Counted from the first letter of the stretch, positions 9,406 through 18,957 are shown. The stretch: DNA of 64,000 bases from Aeribacillus composti (GCF_007827555.1 NZ_VISS01000001.1:153036-217035); one strand, 5' to 3'. Made by a program: numbers and translations. The notes: generated by a model not told the origin, from the sequence alone.

Positions 9406-10062
9406 AGGAATGAAATGAATAAAAAACAAAAAGCTGCTTCTTTTGCATTGTTATCCTTTTTTGTCTTATTAGTGTACGGTGTTTTAACTCAAGGCTGGTT
9501 TATGTTAGAAATGGCTGGACTGTTCATTATAATGGGTGTGGTTGTAGGCCTGATCGCTGGATTAACATTAAACGATATTTGTGAAGCATTTAATGACGGT
9601 TTTCGTGAAGTTTTAGTTGGGGCAATCATTGTTGGTATTGCCAGAGCAGTATCAGTAGTTATGGAAGACGGACAAATAATGGACACCATTGTCCATACAC
9701 TAGGAACGATAGTAGGCGAAATACCAGGAACATTTAGTGTCATTGGGATGTTTATTGTCCAAATGCTATTTAGCTTTTTAATTCCGTCAGGCAGCGGACA
9801 AGCATTAGTTACTATGCCGATTTTAGCTCCGCTTTCTGATTTAATCGGAGTTACGAGACAAACAGCTGTTTTGGCCTACCAATTTGGAGACGGGCTAGGC
9901 AACATATTATTTCCAACTTCAGGATATTTTATGGCTGCACTAGCACTAGCTGGAGTTTCATGGCAAAAATGGGTTCGCTTTTATGTACCATTATTTTTAA
10001 TTTGGTTTGGATTATCTGCTATTTTCCTGATCACCGCTCACTTCATTCAGTGGAACGGTTGA
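9406..10062 (+). pseudogene. YfcC-family membrane transporter, 3' part
   Basis: The remaining 218 codons of the interrupted carrier. Read from 9406 the frame starts RNEMNKKQKAASF and contains about five membrane segments, including the family region FLIPSGSGQALVTMPILAP (about 9775 on), the signature of the second half of YfcC/DcuC-type proteins. Joined with codons 1-265 it gives a 483-residue protein of normal YfcC length. A downstream ATG (9415) exists but has only a weak ribosome site, so independent expression of a half transporter seems unlikely. Confidence 0.88.
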
Positions 10063-10104
10063 ATCATGATTTAAAATGAGTCAAAAATTAATAAATCATC
10101 ATAT

Positions 10105-10145
10105 AAAAAACACGCAGCAAACAAAAAGTTTTCCGCGTGCTTTTT
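10105..10145. terminator. Bidirectional terminator between the transporter and ytpR
   Basis: AAAAA-A-CACGC paired with GCGTG-C-TTTTT around a loop of about 19 bases, giving a T-run in either direction. It lies between convergent genes. Confidence 0.7.
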
Positions 10146-10162
10146 GAAATTTTATCGCATTT

Positions 10163-10768
10163 TTACTTAAAAAACGGCTCCCCTGGCTTTCGACTATCTT
10201 CCAATACAAGAATCCCTTTTTCCTTTGGTGCATTGGGCAAGTTTAATTCTTTTGCCGAACAGATCATGCCGCTCGAGGAAATGCCTCTTAGTTCAGCTTC
10301 TTTTATCACCATTCCGCTTGGCATAACCGCTCCTACCTTTGCAACAACAACTTTTTGTCCAGCCGCAACATTCGGTGCCCCGCAAACAATTTGAAGCACT
10401 TCATCTCCGACATCTACTTTACATACACTTAATTTGTCAGCGTTCGGATGCTTTTCTTTTTCCAATACATGGCCCACGACAAATTTAGGTGATAAATCCG
10501 CCTCCACCTTATCTTGAAAACCGTTTTGTGCAATTGTTTGATTGATCTTCTCCACCATTTCCGGCGTTACATCTAATTGGCCGTTTCCGTCAAGCGAAAA
10601 ATAAGAAGTTGCCTGAAAAATGTTGAAGCCTGCTGTTTCATTAGTTTCAGCATCAAATATTTTTACAACATCTCCTTTTCTTTCAAACCGCTTCCGTTCA
10701 TATGGGATATCTTTTAAAGAGATGATGAGTACATCGCCGATTCCTTGTTTATTGTAAAATACATTCAT
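10163..10768 (-). CDS. ytpR: YtpR, tRNA-binding-domain protein
   Basis: A 201-residue protein with a C-terminal EMAP/Trbp111-type oligonucleotide-binding fold: [20 protein letters not shown] (about residues 100-119), [20 protein letters not shown], and the typical end [19 protein letters not shown]. This domain also forms the N-terminus of the phenylalanyl-tRNA synthetase beta chain; stand-alone YtpR is conserved in Bacilli but its physiological RNA partner is unknown. Its ATG overlaps the ytpQ stop by 4 nt (ATGA), showing translational coupling. It is the last gene of ytpP-ytpQ-ytpR and ends at a bidirectional hairpin. Confidence 0.93.
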   Translation of the reverse strand: MNVFYNKQGIGDVLIISLKDIPYERKRFERKGDVVKIFDAETNETAGFNIFQATSYFSLDGNGQLDVTPEMVEKINQTIAQNGFQDKVEADLSPKFVVGHVLEKEKHPNADKLSVCKVDVGDEVLQIVCGAPNVAAGQKVVVAKVGAVMPSGMVIKEAELRGISSSGMICSAKELNLPNAPKEKGILVLEDSRKPGEPFFK

Positions 10769-11583
10769 TGCTTGTCATCGTCTCCTTTCGTCAGTTTTCT
10801 GCGGTTTTTTGCCAAAATAAAGATCGGTTCGAGCTTTTTGTTTTCATAAATAAAGGATAAAGCCGTAATCGGCACCCTCCCATTTGTAAAAAAGCTCATC
10901 GTCAGCTGTGCCAAAACGTCATAACCCGTTTCATTTCGAATGTCGCCTATGATCAGCACGTCTTGATGAGGAACGCTGACAGTCATATCCCCTTGAACTT
11001 TTGATTCATATTCTTTTAAAATTGACTCATTTAAAATCCTGCTGGCATCGTAGCCGTCATTTGAATTAAAAAAATAAAAAACATTGCCTGCGACCTTATC
11101 TTCTTTTACTTTTGTCGGCAATGAACGCAAATTAAAGGCAGCCATTTCCTTCAATTGCTGGCGCGTCCAATTCTCCTTCTTCATCATCTGTTCATCAATT
11201 AGGCGATACGAATTTCCGAGATCAAGGGCATAATAAATGCGGGTCTCAGCAGTATGATCCTCAAAAATAAGAGGAACGCCATTCGACTCAACCGGAAAGG
11301 AAGTTGAGCGAATGACAGGATAAATCTGTTTTTCCTTGCCGCTTAATGCACCTTCATTTTTCATAGCTGAGAGAGACTCGGTTATGTAATAAACGAATTC
11401 ATCAATCGCTTTTTCTTTTTTTTCGTTCCATTTTGAAATAATACCTGGCAAGGAGAGTGTCAGCCCTTTTTTCAATTCTGGATCTTCGATTCTTAACGTA
11501 TCCTTTTTTCGATTAAATGAAAAGTGAAATGAGTAATCATTTAACTTCTCTTTTAACAATTCGACCATTTGTTCAGAATTCAT
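10765..11583 (-). CDS. ytpQ: YtpQ, DUF1444 protein
   Basis: A conserved protein of about 272 residues of the DUF1444/YtpQ family. It is soluble with no recognisable catalytic motif; the middle holds [15 protein letters not shown] and the end [20 protein letters not shown], both typical of the family. I take the second ATG (11583), because the upstream ATG at 11595 abuts the AAAAGGAG ribosome site with no spacing. It is coupled to ytpR by a 4-nt overlap and follows ytpP, as in B. subtilis. The function is not known. Confidence 0.85.
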   Translation of the reverse strand: MNSEQMVELLKEKLNDYSFHFSFNRKKDTLRIEDPELKKGLTLSLPGIISKWNEKKEKAIDEFVYYITESLSAMKNEGALSGKEKQIYPVIRSTSFPVESNGVPLIFEDHTAETRIYYALDLGNSYRLIDEQMMKKENWTRQQLKEMAAFNLRSLPTKVKEDKVAGNVFYFFNSNDGYDASRILNESILKEYESKVQGDMTVSVPHQDVLIIGDIRNETGYDVLAQLTMSFFTNGRVPITALSFIYENKKLEPIFILAKNRRKLTKGDDDKQ

Positions 11584-11615
11584 AAGGCTGATCATCTCCT
11601 TTTATTTTCTTTATA

Positions 11616-11933
11616 TTAAAGATTTAAGCCATCTAAAAATTGCTGAACTTCCTCTTTTGTTTTCCGATCTTTGCTGACGAAGCGTCCGATCTCTTTTCCC
11701 TCGTTAAATGCGATAAAGCTTGGGATGCCAAAAACATTTAATTCTGCGCATAAATCGATATATTCATCCCGATCGACATAATAAAATGCGAACTGCGGAT
11801 TCTCCTTTTCCAATTCAGGAAGATGCGGCTTAATAAACCCGCAATCTGGACACCAATCAGCCGAAAATACAAATAAAGCATTTTTTCCTTTCGTAAGCTC
11901 CCAAAAATGATCAACAGATTGAATGTTTTCCAT
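11616..11933 (-). CDS. ytpP: YtpP, thioredoxin-like protein
   Basis: A 105-residue single-domain thioredoxin fold with the redox motif WCPDC (about residues 29-33) and the cis-proline segment FGIPSF. The start is taken at 11933 (MENIQSV), 9 bases after AAAGGAGA; an in-frame ATG at 11987 would add 18 residues without a good ribosome site. It is a cytosolic thiol-disulfide protein, and the CPDC dipeptide differs from classical thioredoxin CGPC. It starts the ytpPQR group. The cellular partner is unknown. Confidence 0.9.
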   Translation of the reverse strand: MENIQSVDHFWELTKGKNALFVFSADWCPDCGFIKPHLPELEKENPQFAFYYVDRDEYIDLCAELNVFGIPSFIAFNEGKEIGRFVSKDRKTKEEVQQFLDGLNL

Positions 11934-12025
11934 CTCTAAAAGTCTCCTTTTATCTTTTTTCATTGGCATCGTAACAAATCTCAGCAAAAAAAGCTACTAA
12001 CTCGCATGCCTTTAGCCGATCAAAG

Positions 12026-12547
12026 TTAATTTTTTTTGGAAAATTGATATTGTCCTATTAACAGCTTCACGATATGTGCAAACATTTCTTTACGGTCGAT
12101 AAAGCCGTTTGTAAAGATTCCGATTGCTCCTTCTCGATGTCTCACATTTCTTTTTTTCGCATATGCATCCATTACATCTCCAAGCTCCAAGCCTTTTTTC
12201 AACGGCTCAAGAAATTCATTCGGGAGCGGGATTCTCGCCCCTCCAGCAATATATTCATTTCCATCTTTATCAATTAATGCACCCCAATTGCATAAAAACA
12301 ATCCGCGAGGTGTAACATCCACACCCCCCTCAAGACCAACCGAAAGATCCGGTTTAACTTTTTCAAAGACATTTTTTGCCCGATTTAATGCCCCCTGCAA
12401 TGTTTCCTCATCGGAAAATGGCTGTGTTGAAACCCCGGATGGAACATCAACTGAGATGAATTCCATGTTCTTCTCTTCCAAAAGAGAAAAGGTCTCCTTC
12501 ACCGCATTGATTTTCGCCGGGTTTTTCGATCCGATTGCGACATTCAT
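12026..12547 (-). CDS. DUF84 family probable inosine/xanthosine triphosphatase
   Basis: A 173-residue protein related to E. coli YjjX, which hydrolyses non-canonical ITP/XTP and so cleans the nucleotide pool. It begins MNVAIGSKNPAKINAVKETF, the conserved nucleotide-binding start, and contains SVGLEGGVD and the late segment REGAIGIFTNGFIDR. Length fits the family (170-180). ATG start preceded by GGAGGG. It lies between ytoP and ytpP on the same strand. Activity is inferred from the family only. Confidence 0.85.
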   Translation of the reverse strand: MNVAIGSKNPAKINAVKETFSLLEEKNMEFISVDVPSGVSTQPFSDEETLQGALNRAKNVFEKVKPDLSVGLEGGVDVTPRGLFLCNWGALIDKDGNEYIAGGARIPLPNEFLEPLKKGLELGDVMDAYAKKRNVRHREGAIGIFTNGFIDRKEMFAHIVKLLIGQYQFSKKN

Positions 12548-12571
12548 TTTTTCCCTCCGGAATGTTTTATG

Positions 12572-13645
12572 TTAAACGTTTTGCTTAATCTTTTCAACAG
12601 TGGATCGATCGCAAGCTTTTATGAGCTTCACAAGCAATTCTTTTGCTGCTAAATAATCATCGACATGGATCATCGAAGCATGAGTATGAACATATCGGGC
12701 GCATATCCCGATTACCGCTGAAGGCACTCCGCTGCCAGAAATATGTACTCGGCCTGCATCTGTTCCGCCTTGGGATGTAAAATATTGATATGGAATATTG
12801 TTTGTTTCAGCTGTATCAAGAATAAATTCCCGCATTCCCCGATGAGTGACCATTGTCCGATCATAAATTCTCAGCAGAACACCTTTTCCAAGCTGTCCAA
12901 ATTCGTTTTTGTCCCCGTTCATGTCATTGGCGGGACTCGCATCCAATGCAAAAAAGATGTCCGGCTTAATCAAATTGGCGGCCGTTTGCGCTCCCCTTAA
13001 CCCTACTTCTTCCTGGACAGTCGCTCCAGAATACAAAATGTTAGGCAATGATTCATCTTTCACTTCTTTTAACAGTTCAATAGCCAGCCCGCATCCATAC
13101 CTGTTGTCCCAAGCTTTTGCCAAAATTTTTTTCGAATTAGCCATCGGCGTAAACGGGCAGACCGGAACAATTTGCTGTCCTGGCTTGATTCCTATGGCTT
13201 CCGCATCTGAGCGATTATCAGCGCCGATATCAATCAGCATATTTTTAATCTCCATCGGCTTTTTCCGAACTTCCTCATTGAGCAAATGCGGAGGGATGGA
13301 TGCGATCACGCCGATCACCGGACCGCTTTCAGTTATAATTTGCACGCGCTGCGCCAGCAAAACCTGACTCCACCATCCTCCCAGCGGCTGAAAGCGGATC
13401 ATTCCATTTTCTGTAATAGATGTGACCATAAAGCCTACCTCGTCCATATGGCCTGCAACCATTATAGTTGGTCCATCCTCACTGCCTTTTTTCACTCCAA
13501 AAATGCTGCCGAGTTTGTCTTGAACGATCTCATCTGCATATTTTTCTAGCTCTTTGCGCATAAATGAGCGAACAGCGTGTTCATTGCCTGATGCACCCGG
13601 CAGCTCTGTTAATGTTTTAAATAAATCCAACGTTTCGTTGTTCAT
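12572..13645 (-). CDS. ytoP: YtoP, M42-family metallo-aminopeptidase
   Basis: A 357-residue dinuclear-metal aminopeptidase of family M42 (glutamyl aminopeptidase/endoglucanase M type). Metal and catalytic motifs are visible: [10 protein letters not shown] (about 66-75), AWDNRYGCG (about 178), [10 protein letters not shown] (about 211, the two glutamates), ALDASPAND, and the final [15 protein letters not shown]. Such enzymes form large tetrahedral dodecamers that trim peptides in the cytosol. The ATG start has GAAGGGG upstream. It is divergent from ytzB, as in B. subtilis. Confidence 0.93.
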   Translation of the reverse strand: MNNETLDLFKTLTELPGASGNEHAVRSFMRKELEKYADEIVQDKLGSIFGVKKGSEDGPTIMVAGHMDEVGFMVTSITENGMIRFQPLGGWWSQVLLAQRVQIITESGPVIGVIASIPPHLLNEEVRKKPMEIKNMLIDIGADNRSDAEAIGIKPGQQIVPVCPFTPMANSKKILAKAWDNRYGCGLAIELLKEVKDESLPNILYSGATVQEEVGLRGAQTAANLIKPDIFFALDASPANDMNGDKNEFGQLGKGVLLRIYDRTMVTHRGMREFILDTAETNNIPYQYFTSQGGTDAGRVHISGSGVPSAVIGICARYVHTHASMIHVDDYLAAKELLVKLIKACDRSTVEKIKQNV

Positions 13646-13790
13646 GTTTATATCCCCTTCTTTAGCTTAATTTAGACCATCACGTACACAAAATATGTAT
13701 AAACTTATTTTAGCGAATGATGAATGTATATTCCACAAATGTAACAAAACTGCGTTATACTAATAGTAAATTGTTTAAGGAGGGAAGATT

Positions 13791-14105
13791 GTGAAATGGA
13801 AAAATTTCCTGATCGGCTTTGCAGCAGGGATTGCCGTCGGATATGTATTAAAAAACGAATATAAAAAGCCGTTTCTTTCGCCGGAAAAAGCACTTGAATC
13901 GGTGAAAAAAGCTTTTAAACAAAAAGGCCCGATCAACGGATCCTGGATTTACACCATCCCGCAAGATTATGAAAAAAATGATATATCTTATAAAGTGTAT
14001 GAGGCAGGAATCAGCCGTTTTTATAAAGGGAAAACTGAACAGTTTGAAGTTATTGTCGATGCATCGAGCGGAACCATCTTACATGTAAATCAGCTTTCCT
14101 CTTAA
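13791..14105 (+). CDS. ytzB: YtzB, membrane-anchored PepSY-type small protein
   Basis: A 104-residue protein with one N-terminal membrane segment (NFLIGFAAGIAVGYVL) followed by an extracytoplasmic domain of about 80 residues resembling a single PepSY module (YKVYEAGISRF, EVIVDASSGTILHVNQ). PepSY modules are thought to inhibit or escort secreted peptidases. The start is GTG at 13791 behind AAGGAGGG. It is divergent from the aminopeptidase gene ytoP; the same arrangement in B. subtilis supports the name. Confidence 0.85.
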   Translation: MKWKNFLIGFAAGIAVGYVLKNEYKKPFLSPEKALESVKKAFKQKGPINGSWIYTIPQDYEKNDISYKVYEAGISRFYKGKTEQFEVIVDASSGTILHVNQLSS

Positions 14106-14154
14106 CAAGAAACAGAGAAAACGAATTTCTTTGTCTCTTTGGGGAGTGAAAAAA

Positions 14155-14937
14155 ATGGGGATTGTTAAAAAAGGTGTGACGATTTTACATTTTGATGAAA
14201 CATACCATTATCAAAGAAAATTACAATCGTATTCTCACGAATGCATTGATTTCACTGATTTAGAAGGAACCCGGCTGTTTTGTGACGGACAATCGTTAAA
14301 AGTAATAAAAAGAAAGCTGTTGAGCCGCAAGCAAAAAGGAATTACGTTCATCGGCAGCGGCGATTATCACTATGTTACATATCTCCTGTTGAATGAAATA
14401 AAACTTCCGTTTACCCTTCTTCTATTTGACCATCATACAGACTTAGACGATTCTGCAATCGGGAGGAACATGCCAATTTCTTGCGGCTCATGGTTATCTT
14501 TTGCGCTAAAAGACAATCCTTTTTTAACAAAAGCCATTATCATCGGTCCAAAATGGACAGAAAAACAAGAAATAGAAAAAGTCAAGGTCATCCCGTATAC
14601 ACCTGAAAATCATCCGTTTATTTTACAACAAATTCAACAAATACAAAATGATTTTGTTTATATTAGCATCGACAAAGATGTTTTAAAAAAAGGGGAGGCG
14701 GTGACAAACTGGGATCAAGGTACAATGAGTGCTGCAACATTGCTTTTTTATTTGCGGACAATATTAAATGAAAAAAAAGTGATCGGCCTCGATGTTTGCG
14801 GCGAGGCGCCGCGTAAAAGACTGGCTTTCTCCTTTCTCGAAGATCGAATGACGAATAAAAATGAAACGATAAATCTGAACATTTTAAAAATGTGCTTACG
14901 GAATCCTCACGTGTACGAAACAAATCAATTCGCCTAA
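14155..14937 (+). CDS. Arginase/ureohydrolase-family protein
   Basis: A 260-residue member of the ureohydrolase superfamily. Metal-binding signatures are visible: GSGDYHYV (about residue 65), LLFDHHTDLDD (about 88-98), and YISIDKDVLKKGE (about 170), corresponding to the three manganese motifs of arginase/agmatinase/formimidoylglutamase. The sequence is shorter than arginase (about 300) and motif residues are spaced differently, so the substrate is open. I chose the ATG at 14155, 8 bases after GGGGAG; a TTG at 14131 would extend it by 8 residues through the ribosome site. It follows ytzB by about 50 bp. Confidence 0.75.
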   Translation: MGIVKKGVTILHFDETYHYQRKLQSYSHECIDFTDLEGTRLFCDGQSLKVIKRKLLSRKQKGITFIGSGDYHYVTYLLLNEIKLPFTLLLFDHHTDLDDSAIGRNMPISCGSWLSFALKDNPFLTKAIIIGPKWTEKQEIEKVKVIPYTPENHPFILQQIQQIQNDFVYISIDKDVLKKGEAVTNWDQGTMSAATLLFYLRTILNEKKVIGLDVCGEAPRKRLAFSFLEDRMTNKNETINLNILKMCLRNPHVYETNQFA

Positions 14938-15003
14938 AGTTTTTGCTAAGCAAAAGACTGAAGAGTGCAGAAGATTCATCCCTCGAAGATTCCATTTTTT
15001 ATC

Positions 15004-15038
15004 AAAAAAACATCCCGCACACTATCGTGCAGGGATGT
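15004..15038 (-). terminator. Terminator of trmB
   Basis: ACATCCC-GCAC / GTGC-AGGGATGT stem with a one-base bulge, followed on the minus strand by seven T residues; it also forms a weaker stop for the + strand gene. Confidence 0.85.
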
Positions 15039-15055
15039 TTGTCTTTACCGAATTT

Positions 15056-15697
15056 TCACTTTCGCAATTTCACTTCCGCCCTATAAATCTTTTGTCCTTT
15101 TTTGGAAAATTTCTCTTCGTATTCCGTCATTACATTGTCTGTAAAATCACTTTGGTGAAGATCTAAACTTACCCATTTCAATAAAAATCCGTATTCGGAA
15201 AAACTGACAAGCGAATATTCAAACAGCCTTTGGTTATCCGTTTTAAAATGAATTTCACCTTCATCAGCTAAAATGCTCTCAAAAATGGAAAGAAAGGAAT
15301 GATGTGTTAAGCGCCGCTTCGCATGGCGTTTTTTTGGCCAAGGATCTGAAAAATTTAAATAGATTCGCTCAACCTCGCCTTTCGCAAAAATTTCAGCTAA
15401 CTGGCTCGCATTTACGTTCATAAGCTTTACATTCGGAAGTTCCTCTTCTTTTAATTTTTTTAAAGCCGAGACGAGGACGCTTTCCTGAAGCTCAATGCCG
15501 ATATAATTAATATGCGGATTTTGCTTCCCCATACCGACAATAAACTGTCCTTTGCCGGTGCCGACTTCTATATGAACGGGATGCTCATTCCCGAACAAAT
15601 CGTTCCATTTCCCTTTCCATTCAAAAGGCTGCTGTATAACAAATTGGGGATGATTTCTTAAAAAATCTCCGGCCCAAGGCTTATTTCTTAAACGCAT
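15056..15697 (-). CDS. trmB: tRNA (guanine-46-N7)-methyltransferase
   Basis: A 213-residue class I methyltransferase that makes m7G46 in the variable loop of tRNAs. SAM-binding motif I is [11 protein letters not shown] (about 42-52), and the family signature [14 protein letters not shown] is at about 117-130 with the catalytic DPWPK. Length matches B. subtilis TrmB (213). ATG start with GAGGTGG upstream. It follows ytmP on the same strand (with ytzH in between on the other strand), the order known in B. subtilis. Confidence 0.96.
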   Translation of the reverse strand: MRLRNKPWAGDFLRNHPQFVIQQPFEWKGKWNDLFGNEHPVHIEVGTGKGQFIVGMGKQNPHINYIGIELQESVLVSALKKLKEEELPNVKLMNVNASQLAEIFAKGEVERIYLNFSDPWPKKRHAKRRLTHHSFLSIFESILADEGEIHFKTDNQRLFEYSLVSFSEYGFLLKWVSLDLHQSDFTDNVMTEYEEKFSKKGQKIYRAEVKLRK

Positions 15698-15729
15698 ATT
15701 CCACCTCTGTTTATTTTTTTACTATGTCA

Positions 15730-15756
15730 AAAGAGCCGTATACTGAACGGCTCTTT
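15730..15756. terminator. Hairpin between trmB and ytzH
   Basis: Perfect 10-bp arms AAAGAGCCGT / ACGGCTCTTT with a 7-base loop. It lies upstream of both trmB and ytzH start sites and may end minus-strand transcription coming from ytmP. Confidence 0.6.
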
Positions 15757-15815
15757 ATTGTATAGAAATCGAAATGATGTATATTCTAATCAATAAAGAA
15801 ATGGGGTGAGAATGA

Positions 15816-16094
15816 ATGCAATTGAATTATCGTGATCAACTGATGCTTCTGAAAGATATTTTATCTGAACATGAAAGTGAATGCTGCGGATCAGTAGCGG
15901 AATATGAGCAATTAGAGCGCCTCATTCGGTCATTAATGGCCAATGCTGAAGTTAATGATCAGTTAAAGCAATCGCTTGAAACAATATATACTTATTGCCA
16001 AAACGGGAAAAATTCCAGCGATATAACCGATTTTATCGCCTCACATCAAGGGCAGTTGACTCAATGGCTTGAGGATATCAATGCCCTTTCCTAA
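15816..16094 (+). CDS. ytzH: YtzH-like protein
   Basis: A 92-residue helical acidic protein of the YtzH family, exactly the length known in B. subtilis. No membrane segment or motif. ATG start behind GGGGTGAG. Its last 17 bp overlap the 3' end of the opposite gene ytmP. The family is confined to Bacillaceae and has no known function; its constant place between ytmP and trmB is the only clue. Confidence 0.85.
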   Translation: MQLNYRDQLMLLKDILSEHESECCGSVAEYEQLERLIRSLMANAEVNDQLKQSLETIYTYCQNGKNSSDITDFIASHQGQLTQWLEDINALS

Positions 16095-16890
16095 GCAAAG
16101 CATTTAAAAATTCCAGCTGCTCCGCCATTTCTTTTTCATTGTTTTTTTTTCTCAAAAAAGAGATGGACAAAATGACTTGAGCTAACATATACCAATGCAT
16201 GCGAACTTTTAAATCGTCCGTTAAATCAGCTCCGTATTTTTTCAGCCATTCATCCCATTCACTTTCATGAATGTAAGTATATAACAGCATTCCTAAATCA
16301 ATCGCCGGATCGGCAATCATTGCTCCATCCCAATCGATTAAATACAATTGGTTGTCCTCAGATAAAAGCCAGTTGTTATGATGAATATCACAATGGCAAA
16401 CAACAGCTTCTTTATGCTGCACCTCTCCTACGTTTTGTTCCAAATAACATAGTGCTTGTCGAATAACCGGAAGCTCCAAAAGCTCCAAATTCGCTGCTTT
16501 TTTTACATTTTCAAGCAGCGTTTCAGGCGAGAGCGGCTCTTTTCCTAAACGTTTTAACATATCAAGTAGTTCATACGACCGATGGATTTTCTTTAGGAGC
16601 TCCGCAACGTGCTCGTTTTTCATATCTTTCGGTTTTAAACCGCGCCCGTTTAGCCAATGCTGCGCCGTAATCACATCACCGTTTTCCATTCTTTTCGTCC
16701 AAACGAGCTTAGGAACAATTCCTTCCGCTGACAAAACAGCTAAAAACGGCGAAGAATTGCGTTTTAAGAACAGTTTTTTTCCATTTTTTTCAGCATAAAA
16801 GGCTTCTCCTGTCGCTCCTCCTGCCGGAGATATTTCCCAATCGCTACCTAATACGTCTTCCAACCAATTCACCTTCAATTTCAAGCCCAC
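16078..16890 (-). CDS. ytmP: YtmP, aminoglycoside/choline-kinase-like phosphotransferase
   Basis: A 270-residue kinase-fold protein of the APH family. The Brenner motif is VVCHCDIHHNNWLL (about residue 163 on, catalytic Asp and Asn), and the metal-binding DFG-equivalent is LIDWDGAMI. The N-terminus GGATGEAFYAEKNGKKLFLK is the nucleotide-binding loop with the conserved lysine. The substrate is unknown; the same fold is used for choline, homoserine and aminoglycosides. It is tail-to-tail with ytzH. ATG at 16890 is poorly served by a ribosome site, so the start is less certain. Confidence 0.87.
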   Translation of the reverse strand: MGLKLKVNWLEDVLGSDWEISPAGGATGEAFYAEKNGKKLFLKRNSSPFLAVLSAEGIVPKLVWTKRMENGDVITAQHWLNGRGLKPKDMKNEHVAELLKKIHRSYELLDMLKRLGKEPLSPETLLENVKKAANLELLELPVIRQALCYLEQNVGEVQHKEAVVCHCDIHHNNWLLSEDNQLYLIDWDGAMIADPAIDLGMLLYTYIHESEWDEWLKKYGADLTDDLKVRMHWYMLAQVILSISFLRKKNNEKEMAEQLEFLNALLRKGH

Positions 16891-16918
16891 ATTTCGTTAG
16901 TAGATTCACCCTGCGCAA

Positions 16919-16965
16919 TAAAAAAGACAGCTATTGAATTGAATGAGATGTTTCCAATAGCTATC
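16919..16965 (-). terminator. Terminator of the thpR-cidA/cidB-17071 operon
   Basis: GATAGCTATTG / CAATAGCTGTC stem with an 18-base loop followed on the minus strand by TTTTTTATTG. Confidence 0.8.
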
Positions 16966-17070
16966 CATAATAAATTTTATCTTCTAACAGTCTTTTTCGT
17001 CAAGAAAAAGTAAAAACATACCCTCATACTTCCATAAAGAACAACATGTAATCGAACATTTTCAAAAAAT

Positions 17071-17835
17071 TCATTCATTAAATCGTTTTACCGCATTTGT
17101 TGCACATGATGCTAAAAGAGCCTTTACAGCTTTTAGTTGCATATTTTTAAAAGGAGAAGGCTGGCGCCGCATATTTTGAAACCAGTCGTCGTAGCTTCTC
17201 ACATCAATTATTTCAATATCTGCCGGCAGCTCTGAAGCATGTATATATCCCGTTCTGTTTAATAATATTTTTCGAATTGGAAAGTCAACCTCCGCATTTG
17301 ATAAAATCTGTTTTACTATATTTGCTGTCCGCTCCAATCCGATAATGGGAGATAATATTTTTTTCTCACCTTGATCGTCCCGTTTCAGCCAAAATTTCTG
17401 TTTTGTACCGATTAATACGTTGTTTTCTTTATATTCTAATGCGGTAAGGCATACGATATCTGTTGGCCGAATGATGATAATTTCTCCTTGGACAGAGGCT
17501 TTTTTAATAAGAAAAACCGGATAATACATGACAAAATAAGTGTCAGGAAACCGCTGCAAAAAATATTTGAGCAGCGAATCCTTTTCAAAAGCTTCATCCA
17601 TCGGGGAAATTTCCCGAATGGTAGAGCTTGCCCATACAAGCTGGGAGTTGAAAATCCGATCTAAAAACAATTGTTTTTCACTATCTAAGGTTGAATGAGC
17701 AAATTGGATACTCTCAAACCTTTTTTTAATTTCTTCCCACTGTTGTTTTTTCAAGCGGATAAATTGATTGGCATAACGATTTAGATCTATTTCATACCTT
17801 GATATATAATCCTCCATTTTAATCAACTGAGCCAA
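17071..17835 (-). CDS. Conserved protein of unknown function (YtlQ position), NERD-like
   Basis: A 254-residue soluble protein. Its central part (VWASSTIREISPMD, then VMYYPVFLIKKASVQGEIII and VCLTALEY) has the look of a nuclease-related (NERD/restriction-like) fold, but key residues are not clear enough to claim activity. It is the last gene of a minus-strand run of thpR, a CidA/CidB-type pair and this gene, and in B. subtilis the gene beside ytlP is ytlQ, so it is probably the YtlQ counterpart. ATG with an AGGAGATGAC ribosome site. No signal peptide. Confidence 0.6.
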   Translation of the reverse strand: MAQLIKMEDYISRYEIDLNRYANQFIRLKKQQWEEIKKRFESIQFAHSTLDSEKQLFLDRIFNSQLVWASSTIREISPMDEAFEKDSLLKYFLQRFPDTYFVMYYPVFLIKKASVQGEIIIIRPTDIVCLTALEYKENNVLIGTKQKFWLKRDDQGEKKILSPIIGLERTANIVKQILSNAEVDFPIRKILLNRTGYIHASELPADIEIIDVRSYDDWFQNMRRQPSPFKNMQLKAVKALLASCATNAVKRFNE

Positions 17836-17859
17836 GATCGCGTCATCTCCTCTTTATCT

Positions 17860-18546
17860 CTACAAAAATAGCTGAACAACGTACGGGCAGATAATGGAAG
17901 CAAATATAGCGCTTAACGTCATCGAAATCGAACCGATTGCTCCTTCCAGACTGCCGTATTCTGCTGCCCTCGCTGTGCCAATTCCGTGGGAAGCTGTACC
18001 ATATCCGATCCCAATAGCAATTGGATGATGTATGCGAAGTAATTTCAATAAATAAGGTCCAAACATCGCACCAAATATTCCTGCTATCATGACATAAACT
18101 GCAGCAAGGGTAGGATTACCTCCAATTATGTCTGTGATATCCATAGCTACCGGCGAAGTGACCGATTTGGGTGCAAGAGAAAGAATCAGTTCCTTATCTA
18201 TTCCGAATAAAACAGCCATCATAATTCCTGAACACAGCCCGATAATCGTGCCGACGACAACGCTCAAAACAATTGATACAGCGTACTTTTTCAATGTTGA
18301 TCGATGCTTGTACAGCGGGAATGCCAGCGCGACTACGGCAGGGCCTAGAAGCTCATCAATCCATTTTCCTCCATACATGTACGTATGATACGAAATATGA
18401 AATGTAATCAATAAACTAATGATGACAAATGTTGAAGTGGCAATCGGAACTAATAATGGAATATGGATTTTATTGTACAATTTAACCATTAGCCAATAAA
18501 TCAGCACTGTAGCAAGTATCATTAAGATGGAGACTATTATTTTCAT
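17860..18546 (-). CDS. LrgB/CidB-family membrane protein
   Basis: A 228-residue protein with about seven membrane helices of the LrgB/CidB (PftB) family. The conserved stretch PKSVTSPVAMDITDIIGGNP (about 125-144) and the late HGIGTARAAEYGSLEGA (about 190) are diagnostic. Such proteins work with a CidA/LrgA partner; B. subtilis PftAB moves pyruvate, while staphylococcal pairs were described as holin/antiholin-like. It begins 10 bp after the CidA-like gene with GGGAGTGA as its ribosome site. Confidence 0.9.
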   Translation of the reverse strand: MKIIVSILMILATVLIYWLMVKLYNKIHIPLLVPIATSTFVIISLLITFHISYHTYMYGGKWIDELLGPAVVALAFPLYKHRSTLKKYAVSIVLSVVVGTIIGLCSGIMMAVLFGIDKELILSLAPKSVTSPVAMDITDIIGGNPTLAAVYVMIAGIFGAMFGPYLLKLLRIHHPIAIGIGYGTASHGIGTARAAEYGSLEGAIGSISMTLSAIFASIICPYVVQLFL

Positions 18547-18555
18547 AAGCTTTGA

Positions 18556-18933
18556 TCACTCCCATTCTGCCCAGCAGCCTGCTTTTTTTTTGGCAGCGGT
18601 CATCTGGCTGACAAAAGATGAAATGGACATCACCAGCACCGTGCTAATAATGACAATGAATACTGTCAAGATACCTTTTGATTGGAACAGCGAAAAATAT
18701 TCCATCACCCCAACTGTCGCAGGAATAAATAAAAGGGCAAGATGCTTGACTAAAAAAGAGCATCCGTCTTTCACTAAATTTTGAAAAGGCTCGTAATGCA
18801 AAAGAGCGAAAAGAATCAACATGCCTATAATGCTTCCTGGAATCATTAAATGAAACAATTTTTGAAGGAACGTCCCAATAACATAAATGACATACAACAA
18901 ACCTATTTGCCATATCAAATTAAATATTTTCAA
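18556..18933 (-). CDS. CidA/LrgA-family membrane protein
   Basis: A 125-residue protein with four predicted membrane helices and the family motif HLMIPGSIIGMLILFALL (about 28-45), then LALLFIPATVGVMEYFSLF. It is the small partner of the LrgB/CidB protein encoded just downstream; such pairs form pyruvate facilitators or holin-like channels. No LytS/LytT two-component genes lie nearby, so regulation is not visible. ATG start has a GGGGTAAAAAA leader with a modest ribosome site. Confidence 0.88.
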   Translation of the reverse strand: MKIFNLIWQIGLLYVIYVIGTFLQKLFHLMIPGSIIGMLILFALLHYEPFQNLVKDGCSFLVKHLALLFIPATVGVMEYFSLFQSKGILTVFIVIISTVLVMSISSFVSQMTAAKKKAGCWAEWE

Positions 18934-18957
18934 TTTTTTTACCCCTTACTCCTCTCA

